This document shows positions 18,915 to 28,406 of a stretch of 64,000 nt of DNA, piece after piece (the first letter of the stretch is position 1; every line of letters starts with the position of its first letter). The stretch is from Lishizhenia sp. Lineage in GTDB: Bacteria > Bacteroidota > Bacteroidia > Flavobacteriales_D > Crocinitomicaceae. The translations under genes and the position numbers were made by a program. The notes beneath the pieces are model-generated. The model ran no database searches. It was not told the DNA's origin and saw only the letters and a program-made list of their open reading frames with translations. The DNA lies in contig SKGS01000044.1 of the NCBI GenBank assembly GCA_007117355.1, forward strand, positions 1 to 64,000. The letters run 5' to 3'.

Positions 18915-18950
18915 TTTCCTCCCTCCAGCTCCCTCCAAAGGGAAAGAAGC
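18915..18950. repeat. GC-rich REP-like intergenic motif
   Basis: TTTCCTCCCTCCAGCTCCCTCCAAAGGGAAAGAAGC: tandem CTCCCTCCA with imperfect dyad, in an otherwise AT-rich gap. Confidence 0.4.
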
Positions 18951-18986
18951 TAAAAACTTGATTTATTGTAAAAAGCTAGAAAAAAA

Positions 18987-20906
18987 TCAACTTTCAACCA
19001 CTGGATCCACCCAATCACCATAACTTTTAATCAATTCAATCAGCTCTTCTACGGCTTGCTCTTCTGGAACATTCTTTTTGATCACGGTTTTTTCCTTATA
19101 CAAATGGATTTTCCCTGGGCGAGTTCCAACATAGCCGTAGTCAGCATCAGCCATTTCACCTGGGCCGTTAACGATGCATCCCATAATTCCAATTTTAATT
19201 CCTTTTAAATGGGAAGTGCTTTTTCTGATTTTAGCTGTTGTTTCTTGTAGGTCAAATAAGGTTCTTCCACAGGAAGGACAAGAGATATATTCAGTTTTGG
19301 AAATACGTGTGCGTGTGGCTTGTAAAATCCCAAAACTAGTTGAGTTAATAAGTACACTCGATAGTCGTTCTGTGTTCTTGAGGTAAACCCCATCACCAAA
19401 GCCGTCAATTAATAAAGAACCTAACTTGGCACTTTGTTCCAATTGAAAATACTCAAGGTCATTTGTTTGTGTAGTGTTTTTCAATATTACGGGAACGGAA
19501 ATATTTAGTGCTAGAAGCTTTGTAAAAAACTGCCTAGTTAAATGTACAAAATTTTGATTATCAAACTCTAATATGATAACAACGTTGTCAAAATTTTGTA
19601 GCTTATCTATGTTTTCATTCGCAACATCCCATGTTAAAAAGTTTAACTCAGGATGTGCAAATCCCTCTGCAGGAATAGATTTGTATAATGGGTAAAAGTG
19701 AGACTTAGTAGTATAGGAAGTCTTCCACTTATCAATATCTGCTACAATTCCCAACAAACCAGTTATTTCAAAGTCGATGTTTTGTTGACCGATATAAACA
19801 TAATCTGCTGCTAAATCTTGAGTGCTCCATTTGTCTAACTGAGTGGAATAGTTATAACCAAAACCAAAGAAATTAGCAGGTTTGATGTCTTTTTGGTCGC
19901 TCAGGTCTGCGAAAACAACAGGTACGTTACCTCCGCCAATATTTAAAACCTGATTGGATTTACGTCTTTCGTATGAAAAAGGATTGTAATTAACGGTTTG
20001 TTCGTAGCCTTTTACGTTCATCGTGGTTTCCTTGTCAAAAATAGAAATCAACTTTTGCGCAACAGGAATTTCAGCTTCTGGTTCTTCGGTTAATGAAACA
20101 CGAATAGTATCACCCAAACCATCAGCAAGTAAAGCGCCTATTCCAACAGCAGATTTTATTCTTCCGTCCTCTCCATCTCCTGCTTCTGTTACACCCAAAT
20201 GCAGCGGATAGTTTCTGCCACTTTTTATCATCTCAGCAGCTAGCAGACGATAAGCTTGAACCATCACAAGCGTATTACTTGCTTTCATGGAAATTACGAT
20301 GTCAAAAAATTCATTTTTTTCACAAATTCGAATAAATTCCATTGCCGATTCGACCATTCCTTCCGGCGTATCTCCGTAACGGCTCAATATTCTATCCGAT
20401 AGCGAACCGTGATTGGTGCCTATGCGCATAGCAGTGCCGTTTTCTTTACACAGAAGAACAAGCGGGGTAAACTTTTCTTCTATACGCAGTAACTCTTGAT
20501 TATAAGACTCGTCGGTATATTCTATTTCTTCAAACTTCTTTTTATCGGCGTAATTTCCTGGATTAACACGGACTTTTTCTATCAATTTTGCTGCAACTTC
20601 CGCTGCGTTTGGTGTAAAATGAATGTCAGCAACCAATGGAGTGTCATACCCACGTTTCACTAATTCCTCCTTTATTTTGCCTAAATTTTCAGCTTCTTTT
20701 ATTGAAGGTGCAGTAAGTCTAACCAATTCACAACCAGCATCAAACATGCGAATAGATTGTTCCACAGACCCTTCTGTGTCCATGGTGTCAACAGTTGTCA
20801 TGGATTGAACTCGAATAGGGTTTTTACCACCTAAATGTATGTTTCCAATTTTCACCTCCCGCGTCTCAAAACGAGAACGTTGGAATATATCATTGCAGTA
20901 CTTCAT
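18987..20906 (-). CDS. ispG: (E)-4-hydroxy-3-methylbut-2-enyl-diphosphate synthase (long form with insert)
   Basis: NPIRVQSMTTVDTMDTEGSVEQ...LVADIHFTPNAAEVAA...ISCPSCGRTLFDL...GIMGCIVNGPGEMADADYGYVG. Confidence 0.97.
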   Translation of the reverse strand: MKYCNDIFQRSRFETREVKIGNIHLGGKNPIRVQSMTTVDTMDTEGSVEQSIRMFDAGCELVRLTAPSIKEAENLGKIKEELVKRGYDTPLVADIHFTPNAAEVAAKLIEKVRVNPGNYADKKKFEEIEYTDESYNQELLRIEEKFTPLVLLCKENGTAMRIGTNHGSLSDRILSRYGDTPEGMVESAMEFIRICEKNEFFDIVISMKASNTLVMVQAYRLLAAEMIKSGRNYPLHLGVTEAGDGEDGRIKSAVGIGALLADGLGDTIRVSLTEEPEAEIPVAQKLISIFDKETTMNVKGYEQTVNYNPFSYERRKSNQVLNIGGGNVPVVFADLSDQKDIKPANFFGFGYNYSTQLDKWSTQDLAADYVYIGQQNIDFEITGLLGIVADIDKWKTSYTTKSHFYPLYKSIPAEGFAHPELNFLTWDVANENIDKLQNFDNVVIILEFDNQNFVHLTRQFFTKLLALNISVPVILKNTTQTNDLEYFQLEQSAKLGSLLIDGFGDGVYLKNTERLSSVLINSTSFGILQATRTRISKTEYISCPSCGRTLFDLQETTAKIRKSTSHLKGIKIGIMGCIVNGPGEMADADYGYVGTRPGKIHLYKEKTVIKKNVPEEQAVEELIELIKSYGDWVDPVVES

Positions 20907-21107
20907 TTAACAATCTGTTTTCTATGGTTCAAAATTAAGGAATATTACGGTTAACAAGTGAATAACATGTTTGTTTTCAGAATTACTAAAAGGATATGCC
21001 GTGAACCAGCAAATGAACAGAATAAAAAATAAAAATTTGAGTAAAGAAGTCAAAAAAACATCCTCATCAAAAAAGCCACTATTGGTTTTTATTTTTAAAC
21101 CATTTAT

Positions 21108-21300
21108 TCTTTTGAACCATGAAGGAATTAAGAGAGTTAAGGTTTTTTCTTAATGAACCTTAACTTCTTAAAGGTTTTTACTTTTAGAACCATTTCTATT
21201 TTTATGAACCATTAGGTATGAAGGAGATTAAGAACCACCTCCTTAATGAGCCTTAATTTTAATTGTTTTACTTTTTGACCTCCTTTTTTAAAGCAATCAA
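21108..21300. repeat. degenerate intergenic repeat tract (CCTTAA / AACCATGAAGG units, inverted repeats)
   Basis: Iterated TGAACCATGAAGGA..TTAAG, CTTAATGAACCTTAAC, AACCATTAGGTATGAAGGAGATTAAG, CCTTAATGAGCCTTAA; perfect 9-bp arms GTTAAGGTT (21136-21144) / AACCTTAAC (21156-21164). Confidence 0.6.
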
Positions 21301-21481
21301 CCAGAAATAAAGGATAGTAATCCAATTTTAGTTCGAGCTTGGAAAAAAAACTTTGAATTTCGTCTAAATAAACCGCTATTAAAACCGCAAAACAAAACGT
21401 TTTAGTAATTTTTATATAAATTTCTTAAAATCCCATACATTTAAACACTATCTTACAAACGCAAAATTAAGCCGAAAGCCT

Positions 21482-23110
21482 ATGCAAGACAAAATGAAAA
21501 TAATTACCACTATAGTTGCTATAATTTTTTGTGCGATTCAATTAACAACTGCACAAGTCTATAATGTGCAAAAGCAGGATTCAGAAAAAGGAAAACCCAA
21601 AGGAACAACTTTTATGGGGGTCGATAAAGATGGCTTTATGTATTGGTCTTCGACAAAAACTAAAAATTATATACTATTTAAGACCACTCAACCATGGATT
21701 AAAGTAACTCTTCCAGCATCAGGGTCATTAAATTCAGAGTTATTTGTTAATAACAAGCGCTTTAAAGAAAAGGGATATAAGTATTTGACAACCATGTTTT
21801 TGGAGGAACATAAGCTTTTACTAATTATGCGCAAAAACGATGGAACAGATGGAGAAAAATCCAAATATTTCGGCGTTGAAATGAACCAAGGCTTTTCAGA
21901 AAACAGTCAAGTTTTTGAATTAGGTGAAAAGCCTTATTGTAAAGGGTTTAATTCTGGCAAACAAAAGGAGTTTAACGAAGCAGTAACGTATTACAGAGAC
22001 GACAATGGTTTGACTACTTTTTTAAGTGAAGTAGCTTGTGAATGGGACAAAAACCCTTCTTTTGTTGCGGTTACTTTGGATGATAACTACACCGAATTAG
22101 CAAAGCAAAAATTTGAGTTACCCATCGAAAACAACATAGTAGAAACACAATTCGTAAGGTATAAAGAGGACTTAGTACTTAACGTGAAGTCACTGGAGCG
22201 AGTAAACATAGATCGAAGTACCTTCGGTGATTTGATTTTGATTAACAGATTGTTTCTCGTGAAACAAGACGGCAGTGTTGAGTTAATTTCAAATGATTTA
22301 GAGCTTGATAAAGTTCCAGCACAGGAGGTTTTGGAAGTTCGCAATGACGAATTGCTAATTACTGGCCAACTTATTAAAACAAACACTACTGTATTATTAG
22401 GGTTGTTTTCTGCAAAGTACAACCCTGATAATCAAATTTTTGAAACAACCAATCAAACACTTTTCTCAGAGGAGTATGTTGAAAAATTTCTAGACGATAC
22501 TAAGCTGAAGAGTCTGCAAAAGAATTATGGGCCAGATTACATAACGGTAAACTACAAGCTTACAGATAGGTTTAACACTTCAGACGGAGGTGGGCTATAC
22601 CTGATACAAAAAAGATACACTCAAAACATAAGAAGAGTTGTCTCAACCTCTGGGGCTTATCTTTCTGTCAAAAACAGTTACTTTTATTATTTAGATCTGA
22701 TGGTTGTCAAAATAAATAATGAAGGAGGTTTAGATTGGATGACCAAGATTCCAATGCAAAAAATTAGTCAGAATTATGACCCGGGAAGAGGTTTTGCAGC
22801 GGCTTACAAAGACAGTTCCTTATATTTACTTCATTCAGTGAAAGCATCGAATAAGGAACTCACTGGTTATGAACCAAATATTAAACAACCAAGAAAACAG
22901 AAAAGCAACAGCTTTTTGACTGTTACACAAGTAGATAAAAAGGGAGTTGTTCGCTCTGAAAAACTACTAAATTTAACAGAAGAGCGTATTTCTTTTAATA
23001 CAAAACGTGTGGCTATTGACCAAAGCAACGATAGGTTCCTTTTCATGGCAACTCCTCGACGACGGCTTGGTTCCCAGAATAAATTTATGTTTTATTCAGT
23101 TGGTTTTTAA
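21482..23110 (+). CDS. secreted protein of unknown function, paralog of 24664..26292
   Basis: Signal peptide, shared motifs YNVQK...EKGK..G..F.GVDKDGF, CKGFN, LFSEE, NYDPGRGF. Confidence 0.75.
   Translation: MQDKMKIITTIVAIIFCAIQLTTAQVYNVQKQDSEKGKPKGTTFMGVDKDGFMYWSSTKTKNYILFKTTQPWIKVTLPASGSLNSELFVNNKRFKEKGYKYLTTMFLEEHKLLLIMRKNDGTDGEKSKYFGVEMNQGFSENSQVFELGEKPYCKGFNSGKQKEFNEAVTYYRDDNGLTTFLSEVACEWDKNPSFVAVTLDDNYTELAKQKFELPIENNIVETQFVRYKEDLVLNVKSLERVNIDRSTFGDLILINRLFLVKQDGSVELISNDLELDKVPAQEVLEVRNDELLITGQLIKTNTTVLLGLFSAKYNPDNQIFETTNQTLFSEEYVEKFLDDTKLKSLQKNYGPDYITVNYKLTDRFNTSDGGGLYLIQKRYTQNIRRVVSTSGAYLSVKNSYFYYLDLMVVKINNEGGLDWMTKIPMQKISQNYDPGRGFAAAYKDSSLYLLHSVKASNKELTGYEPNIKQPRKQKSNSFLTVTQVDKKGVVRSEKLLNLTEERISFNTKRVAIDQSNDRFLFMATPRRRLGSQNKFMFYSVGF
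22251..22266. promoter_or_regulatory. parS-like site (one mismatch)
   Basis: TGTTTCTCGTGAAACA, 15/16 match to TGTTTCACGTGAAACA. Confidence 0.4.
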
Positions 23111-23133
23111 GAAAATGAGTTAATAGTATTCGT

Positions 23134-24540
23134 GTGAAAAACAGTTTGATTGTTCTAATTTGGGTTTTGTGTTTCCCCAGCGTTTATTCACAGAACAGAG
23201 AGCTTAACCTTGTTGATAGTCAAGGATTAAAACATGGTGTTTGGGAAAGGGAAGACTCAATAGGAAAAACTTTTTACGTGCTTTATGAACACGGAGAAAA
23301 ACTACGACAGTTTTATTCACCTAGAAATATAAGATATGCAGGAATTAAATCATATAAATCGGTTGAAGAGGCGTTAAACGAACCACTTGAAGTAATTATA
23401 CTATCCTTAAATGGAAATAGCTTAAACTCGCTTCCAAAAAATATATTAGCGTTTAAAAACTTGGAAGTTTTAAACTTGAGCCAGAATCCTAATTTGGATT
23501 GGAGTAAAACATTTGAGTTAATTTCGAACCTCGATAGTTTGAGGTGGTTATTTCTTGAAGAAAATGAAATAAAAAAGATACCAGACAACATTTCTAAACT
23601 AACTCAATTAAGAAGTATTTGGTTTAGTGATAATCAAATAAAAGATATTCCGATAGCATTTAATAAATTAGAAAACCTCGAAGAGATTTGGCTAGATAAC
23701 AATCCGATAGCGTTGCTTCCTGAAGAGTTGCGAAAATCTAACTTTAAGAAAAAAATAGTTAATAACTGGACTTCCTATGAAGGGGATTTTGAGGTTATTA
23801 GTGAGAATTATAACTATAAAAATAACATCAATTTGATTAATCAATTAGAGGCGAACTCTTTTTTAGTTTTAGATGCTGATACGATTAACCGAGTGGATTC
23901 TGATGGGAAAATGCAAGGACTTTGGAGAGTAAAATACCACAATCAAAGAAGTTGGCAAGTAGAGTTTGTTGACGGCGAGCCAGATGGAAAGTTCTATATG
24001 TTTGATTATAATGGCTCTATTTTGCTTCACGGAGAATTCAAAAACGGTAAAAAAGTTGGGCTATGGAAAGGAACTATTCATTTTGTTAAACAAGACGCTG
24101 TTCTTTTTGACGAGGAAGGCATCGAATCAGAAATAAGAAGGTTTAACTTGACAGACTCTGTATTTCAAGTTGGACAAGTTTCCTATGCGAGTGGTCTGCC
24201 TGTTTTTTTTCTAAACTCAAATGATAATGCTTTAAAAGACGCTATCCTTAGACCTTATGTTGATTTTTTGCTTACAAACAATGATTTGAAAATAGAAATT
24301 ATTGCAAACTGTGGAATTGATCAATCAAACCACCCTAGTTACAGTAGGGTTTATTCTGTACAAAATGCGCGTTTAGTGTATGTTTATTTCGTCGAAAACG
24401 GAATAAACCCGAATAGGCTAAAATATTCAACAAATGAGGATTTAAAATTTGAATATCTCATCCCGAAAACAAAACAAGAAAGAGATTTTAATAGAAGGAT
24501 TGAAATTAGAATAATAGAAACCAAGGATAGTAAAAGATAA
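23134..24540 (+). CDS. leucine-rich-repeat protein with MORN/YwqK-like and OmpA-like C-terminal regions
   Basis: LRRs (LEVLNLSQNPNLDWSKTFELISNLDSLRWLFLEENEIKKIPDNISKLTQLRSIWFSDNQIKDIP), DGKMQGLWRVKYHNQ...FKNGKKVGLWKG, C-terminus ending DFNRRIEIRIIE; GTG start. Confidence 0.7.
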   Translation: MKNSLIVLIWVLCFPSVYSQNRELNLVDSQGLKHGVWEREDSIGKTFYVLYEHGEKLRQFYSPRNIRYAGIKSYKSVEEALNEPLEVIILSLNGNSLNSLPKNILAFKNLEVLNLSQNPNLDWSKTFELISNLDSLRWLFLEENEIKKIPDNISKLTQLRSIWFSDNQIKDIPIAFNKLENLEEIWLDNNPIALLPEELRKSNFKKKIVNNWTSYEGDFEVISENYNYKNNINLINQLEANSFLVLDADTINRVDSDGKMQGLWRVKYHNQRSWQVEFVDGEPDGKFYMFDYNGSILLHGEFKNGKKVGLWKGTIHFVKQDAVLFDEEGIESEIRRFNLTDSVFQVGQVSYASGLPVFFLNSNDNALKDAILRPYVDFLLTNNDLKIEIIANCGIDQSNHPSYSRVYSVQNARLVYVYFVENGINPNRLKYSTNEDLKFEYLIPKTKQERDFNRRIEIRIIETKDSKR

Positions 24541-24663
24541 ACCTAAAAGCATGTGTTTTTCTCTTGAAAACCATTTTTTTAATAATTTAACCTTAAATTC
24601 AAATCAACATAGCGTAATTTTTGTTATTTTTCTATACTTAAGTGAGATGGAGTAAGTAAACCA

Positions 24664-26292
24664 ATGAAAGAGCTATTAAAATTATTTATTGCTACAACTG
24701 TTTTTGCTTTCTTTGCGATGGGCTTTTCTCATGCTCAACGGTATAATGTTCAAAAACTTGGAACGGAAAAAGGAAAGTCTCGTGGTGTAGATTTTTTAGG
24801 CGTCGATAAAGATGGTTTTGTTTATTTATCTTCTTTTAGAACATATAACTTCATTTTAGTTAATGTTTCTCAGCCTTGGATAAAAGTAGTTAGTTCAGAA
24901 ACGGGTGGTCTAGTCGCTGAAGCAAACATGGATAGAAAAGAATTGAAAGAAATGGGCTACAAATACGTTTCAATAATATTCGTTGAAGATAAACCCCTTC
25001 TTGTCGTTCGTAAACGCTCAGACTTGAGTGGCGCTGTTTATTATGGACTAGAAATAGATAGAAGCTTAAACTTTATTGGAGCACCATTTAAAATAGGCGA
25101 ACGCCCTTCCTGTAAGGGTTTTAATGTTGGGAATGTTAAATCTTTTTCTAATTCTGTGGATTACTTCCAAGATAAAAATGGAAAAACAATATTCTTGAGC
25201 GAAACATCTTGTTCAAATGACCAAACACCATCTTTTCTGGCATTACATTCTGAGGCTTTTACAAACCCATTGATAGAATACTCTTTTACGCTACCAATTG
25301 ATAATAGTGTAGTGGATAAGCAGTTTGTGTTCCACAATGATAAACTCTATATAGCTGTTCAAAATTACGAAAGAGTTAAAACAGACAAACGTGTTTTTAA
25401 ACAAATAGTGCTAATAAATAGGCTTTTCGTTGTAGATCAATTTGGCTCTGTTTCAAGTGTAGAAGTTCCTTTAGGAAATGAAAGAATTCCTTCTCAACTC
25501 AACTTCTCAATAAGTAACAATAAGATTGTTGTTTCAGGTCAGATTATTAAATCTAATTCAGATTTGTTCCTAGGTATTTTTTCCGGAGTAATTAATGAAG
25601 CAGAACAAACTGTTGAAACAACAGAAGAAACACTTTTTTCTGAAGAGTTTATTACCAAGTTTTGGGATGAAAAAAGCATTAATAAAATGAAAAGAAAAGG
25701 TGCCACAGCAGAGTTAACCAGCAACTACAAGTTGATTGATAAGTTTGATATGGAAGAAGGTGCCACGGCTTATGTTTTTCAACAGCGATACGTACAGGAA
25801 GTAATTCGAAATCAATCAACAGCGACAGGCATGGTGGCTCCTGTGGTCGATTATTATTTTTATTACTTAGATGTTATGGTCACGAAAATTGACTCTAGTG
25901 GAAATATAGTTTGGTTTGAAAAAGTGCCTTTGGAGCAATCAACGTTAAATTATGATCCAGGAAGAGGTTTTTCGGCTAATTTTAACCAAGGGGAAATTTT
26001 TTTACTCCACTTATCCTCTGATGCGCGAAAAGAAATGATAAACCAAGGAGGAAAAACCAATCAGCGCAAACCATCGAGAGAAAGAATCCAATCGAGTGTA
26101 GCTATTACAAAAATTGATCGTTTTGGTGAGGCACAGTCGAGCGAGGTGATGAACCTGAGGGAGGAGCGTGTTTCTTTTTCTCCAACTTCAGTAGCTGTGG
26201 ATTTAATAAATAAAAGATTTATCTTTATAACCACCCCCAGACAAATGTTTGCCGCAGGAAAAAGGTTTTCGGTGTATTCAATTCGGCTTTAA
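24664..26292 (+). CDS. secreted protein of unknown function, paralog of 21482..23110
   Basis: Full-length similarity by eye to the 21482 product, identical length of 542 aa. Confidence 0.75.
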   Translation: MKELLKLFIATTVFAFFAMGFSHAQRYNVQKLGTEKGKSRGVDFLGVDKDGFVYLSSFRTYNFILVNVSQPWIKVVSSETGGLVAEANMDRKELKEMGYKYVSIIFVEDKPLLVVRKRSDLSGAVYYGLEIDRSLNFIGAPFKIGERPSCKGFNVGNVKSFSNSVDYFQDKNGKTIFLSETSCSNDQTPSFLALHSEAFTNPLIEYSFTLPIDNSVVDKQFVFHNDKLYIAVQNYERVKTDKRVFKQIVLINRLFVVDQFGSVSSVEVPLGNERIPSQLNFSISNNKIVVSGQIIKSNSDLFLGIFSGVINEAEQTVETTEETLFSEEFITKFWDEKSINKMKRKGATAELTSNYKLIDKFDMEEGATAYVFQQRYVQEVIRNQSTATGMVAPVVDYYFYYLDVMVTKIDSSGNIVWFEKVPLEQSTLNYDPGRGFSANFNQGEIFLLHLSSDARKEMINQGGKTNQRKPSRERIQSSVAITKIDRFGEAQSSEVMNLREERVSFSPTSVAVDLINKRFIFITTPRQMFAAGKRFSVYSIRL

Positions 26293-26348
26293 TCATAAAG
26301 AGTGGGGTGCATAAGGGAGTGGTTTAATATTAACAAATTTAACCTTTC

Positions 26349-26996
26349 ATGAATCGGGTAAAAAAAATACTAAAATGGTTTTTATTATTCTTGTTAATTC
26401 CAATTGCTTATGTTCTTGTCTCTTTAATTTTGTCATTCATCACCGTTAACAGTTCGAAGATCAATCAAGAAGGAGAAAAAGTTATTTATTTGACATCAAA
26501 TGGTGTACATTTAAGCATTGTAATTCCTAGTAAAGAAATGGATAGCACATTAGCTGAAGGTTTGAAATCCAATATCGGTGACAAATATGTTTCTTTCGGT
26601 TGGGGCGACGAAAAATTTTATCTTAATATCCCAACATGGGACGACTTAACTTTTAAGAAGGCTTTTCGAGCAATGTTTTTAAAAAGCTCAACACTTATGC
26701 ACGTTACTCGTTACGCATCAAAACGGAATAATTGGATAGCAATAAATCTAACAAAACAAGAATTTGAAAAACTAAGTTTTTACATTCAAAACACGTTTAA
26801 AACCAATGAAAACGAAAAGAAAATTATTTTAGAAAACCAAGGCTACGGTTTATTAGACGATTTTTACTTGGCAAAAGGAAGCAATTCAATTTTTAAAACG
26901 TGTAATACTTGGGTTAACACTGGATTTAAAGAAAGTGGTTTAACATCTTGTGTTTGGACTCCTTTTGACTTTGGATTATTAAACAAGTACAAATAA
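26349..26996 (+). CDS. TIGR02117/DUF2459-like membrane-anchored protein
   Basis: YLTSNGVHLSIVIPSKEM...YVSFGWGDEKFYLNIPTWDDL...CNTWVNTGFKESGL. Confidence 0.8.
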   Translation: MNRVKKILKWFLLFLLIPIAYVLVSLILSFITVNSSKINQEGEKVIYLTSNGVHLSIVIPSKEMDSTLAEGLKSNIGDKYVSFGWGDEKFYLNIPTWDDLTFKKAFRAMFLKSSTLMHVTRYASKRNNWIAINLTKQEFEKLSFYIQNTFKTNENEKKIILENQGYGLLDDFYLAKGSNSIFKTCNTWVNTGFKESGLTSCVWTPFDFGLLNKYK

Positions 26997-26999
26997 TCA

Positions 27000-27165
27000 A
27001 AAGAGGATTTCCCTTAAACGTCCTAATATCTAAAAATCCTCTTAAGTCTGTGATAATATTCTCTTTTAAACCCTTAGCGAACATGTACGGTGTGTTATAA
27101 TTCGCTAAGGAATACAAGCGTCTTAAAATCTTAATATCCTAAAGTCTTAATGTCTTAAATCCCTC
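27000..27165. repeat. degenerate TCTTAA(T)-type repeat tract with a 10-bp perfect inverted repeat
   Basis: GTCTTAAAATCTTAATATCCTAAAGTCTTAATGTCTTAAATCC; CCTTAGCGAA (27072-27081) / TTCGCTAAGG (27101-27110). Confidence 0.6.
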
Positions 27166-28191
27166 CTAAAGAAATCGAGAAATATTTACTTCATCATCTA
27201 ATTCTGTATTGTGTAATAGATGCTGTGTAAAATGATGAGCAAAATAAGGGCCTAGCATATACCCTTTTGTTCCCAAGCCATTAAAAATAAAAAGACCTTT
27301 ATGTGTTTGGTGCTCGCCAATCAATGGTCTCCTATCGCTAACAGTCGGACGAATTCCCGCCTCATGCTCAATGATGGAAAGAGGAAGCACACAAAGCTTA
27401 TTGTATTGTTCAAGTAATGTTTGCTTTCCTTCTTCTGTTGGTTTGGTATTTATGTTTTTCCAAGCAAATGTTGCCCCAACCCGATAAGTACCGTCTTCAG
27501 TTGGTAGAATAAAACATTTTCTATTGATAATATCTTTATTAGGATAATTAGGAATGGTAACTTTTAAAACCTCTCCCTTTGTTTGGTTAAGTGGCAAATA
27601 ATTAAAAAACGGATTATCGACTCCACTATAACCTTCAGCAAAAACTATTTTATCGAACCGTTCGTTTTTATAAGTTAACGCATTTGTGTTCAGCTCATTG
27701 TAATCAAACGACGCTGTGATCAAGTATTTTTTATCTTTAAAATAACGGTGGTTTAATCGCATAAAAAGAGTAGCGTCCACATAACCAGGGGAAAACACTG
27801 TTCCAACACCAAAAGTGTTATGAATAAAAGACTGTGGCTCTTCTTTTTCCGATGAGATGTAGTTAGAATAAGAAGAGTCTTTTGTTCTCATTTCCCATAA
27901 GTTAGTTTCTTCTTCTGTTGAAAAATACCGTTTTATCTTTCTAGGAAAGAAAAACTTTCCGCCGATTTTTTTTTCCGTTTTGGCATAAAAGTCCACAAGG
28001 TATGGTATCACCTCGTCTCCACGCCATGTTTTAAGCATACGACGAAAAACCATAGGATTTATCATTCCCGCTGCTATTGCAGAGCTAAAGTTTTCGCCCT
28101 TATCTATGATGGTTATGTCGCACCCTTCATCCTCTAAATGATGCCCTAAACAGATTCCTGCCAAACCACCACCTACGATTAATACTTTCAT
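27166..28191 (-). CDS. FAD-dependent oxidoreductase (DAO family)
   Basis: MKVLIVGGGLAGICLGHHLEDEGCDITIIDKG...EAGIRPTVSDRRPLIG. Confidence 0.9.
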   Translation of the reverse strand: MKVLIVGGGLAGICLGHHLEDEGCDITIIDKGENFSSAIAAGMINPMVFRRMLKTWRGDEVIPYLVDFYAKTEKKIGGKFFFPRKIKRYFSTEEETNLWEMRTKDSSYSNYISSEKEEPQSFIHNTFGVGTVFSPGYVDATLFMRLNHRYFKDKKYLITASFDYNELNTNALTYKNERFDKIVFAEGYSGVDNPFFNYLPLNQTKGEVLKVTIPNYPNKDIINRKCFILPTEDGTYRVGATFAWKNINTKPTEEGKQTLLEQYNKLCVLPLSIIEHEAGIRPTVSDRRPLIGEHQTHKGLFIFNGLGTKGYMLGPYFAHHFTQHLLHNTELDDEVNISRFL

Positions 28192-28324
28192 CTCTTTTTA
28201 CCTTTTAACAAAGAAACATCAAAATTTATCAAAAGCATTGGTAAATGGAAGACATTTTCTCAATGCGCTTAGAATTCAAAACGTTTTCAAAAAATCTATC
28301 TCATTATTATTTCGTAAAAAAACA

Positions 28325-28342
28325 TTTAACAAACTGTTAAAC
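28325..28342. promoter_or_regulatory. candidate operator upstream of the alkaline phosphatase gene
   Basis: TTTAACAAACTGTTAAAC: dyad TTTAACA-aac-TGTTAAA, also readable as two TTAACA-like hexamers 11 bp apart. Confidence 0.35.
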
Positions 28343-28406
28343 ATAGGCGATTTCTAAAAAGTCATTTAGTTATTTGCTAGTTTCGCTATACAAATAATTA
28401 ATTGCC

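Noticed and set aside
20971-21153. 60-aa plus-strand ORF MFSELLKGYAVNQQ...NHEGIKRVKVFS
   Set aside because: Lies across the ispG upstream region and the degenerate intergenic repeat; composition fits a repeat artefact
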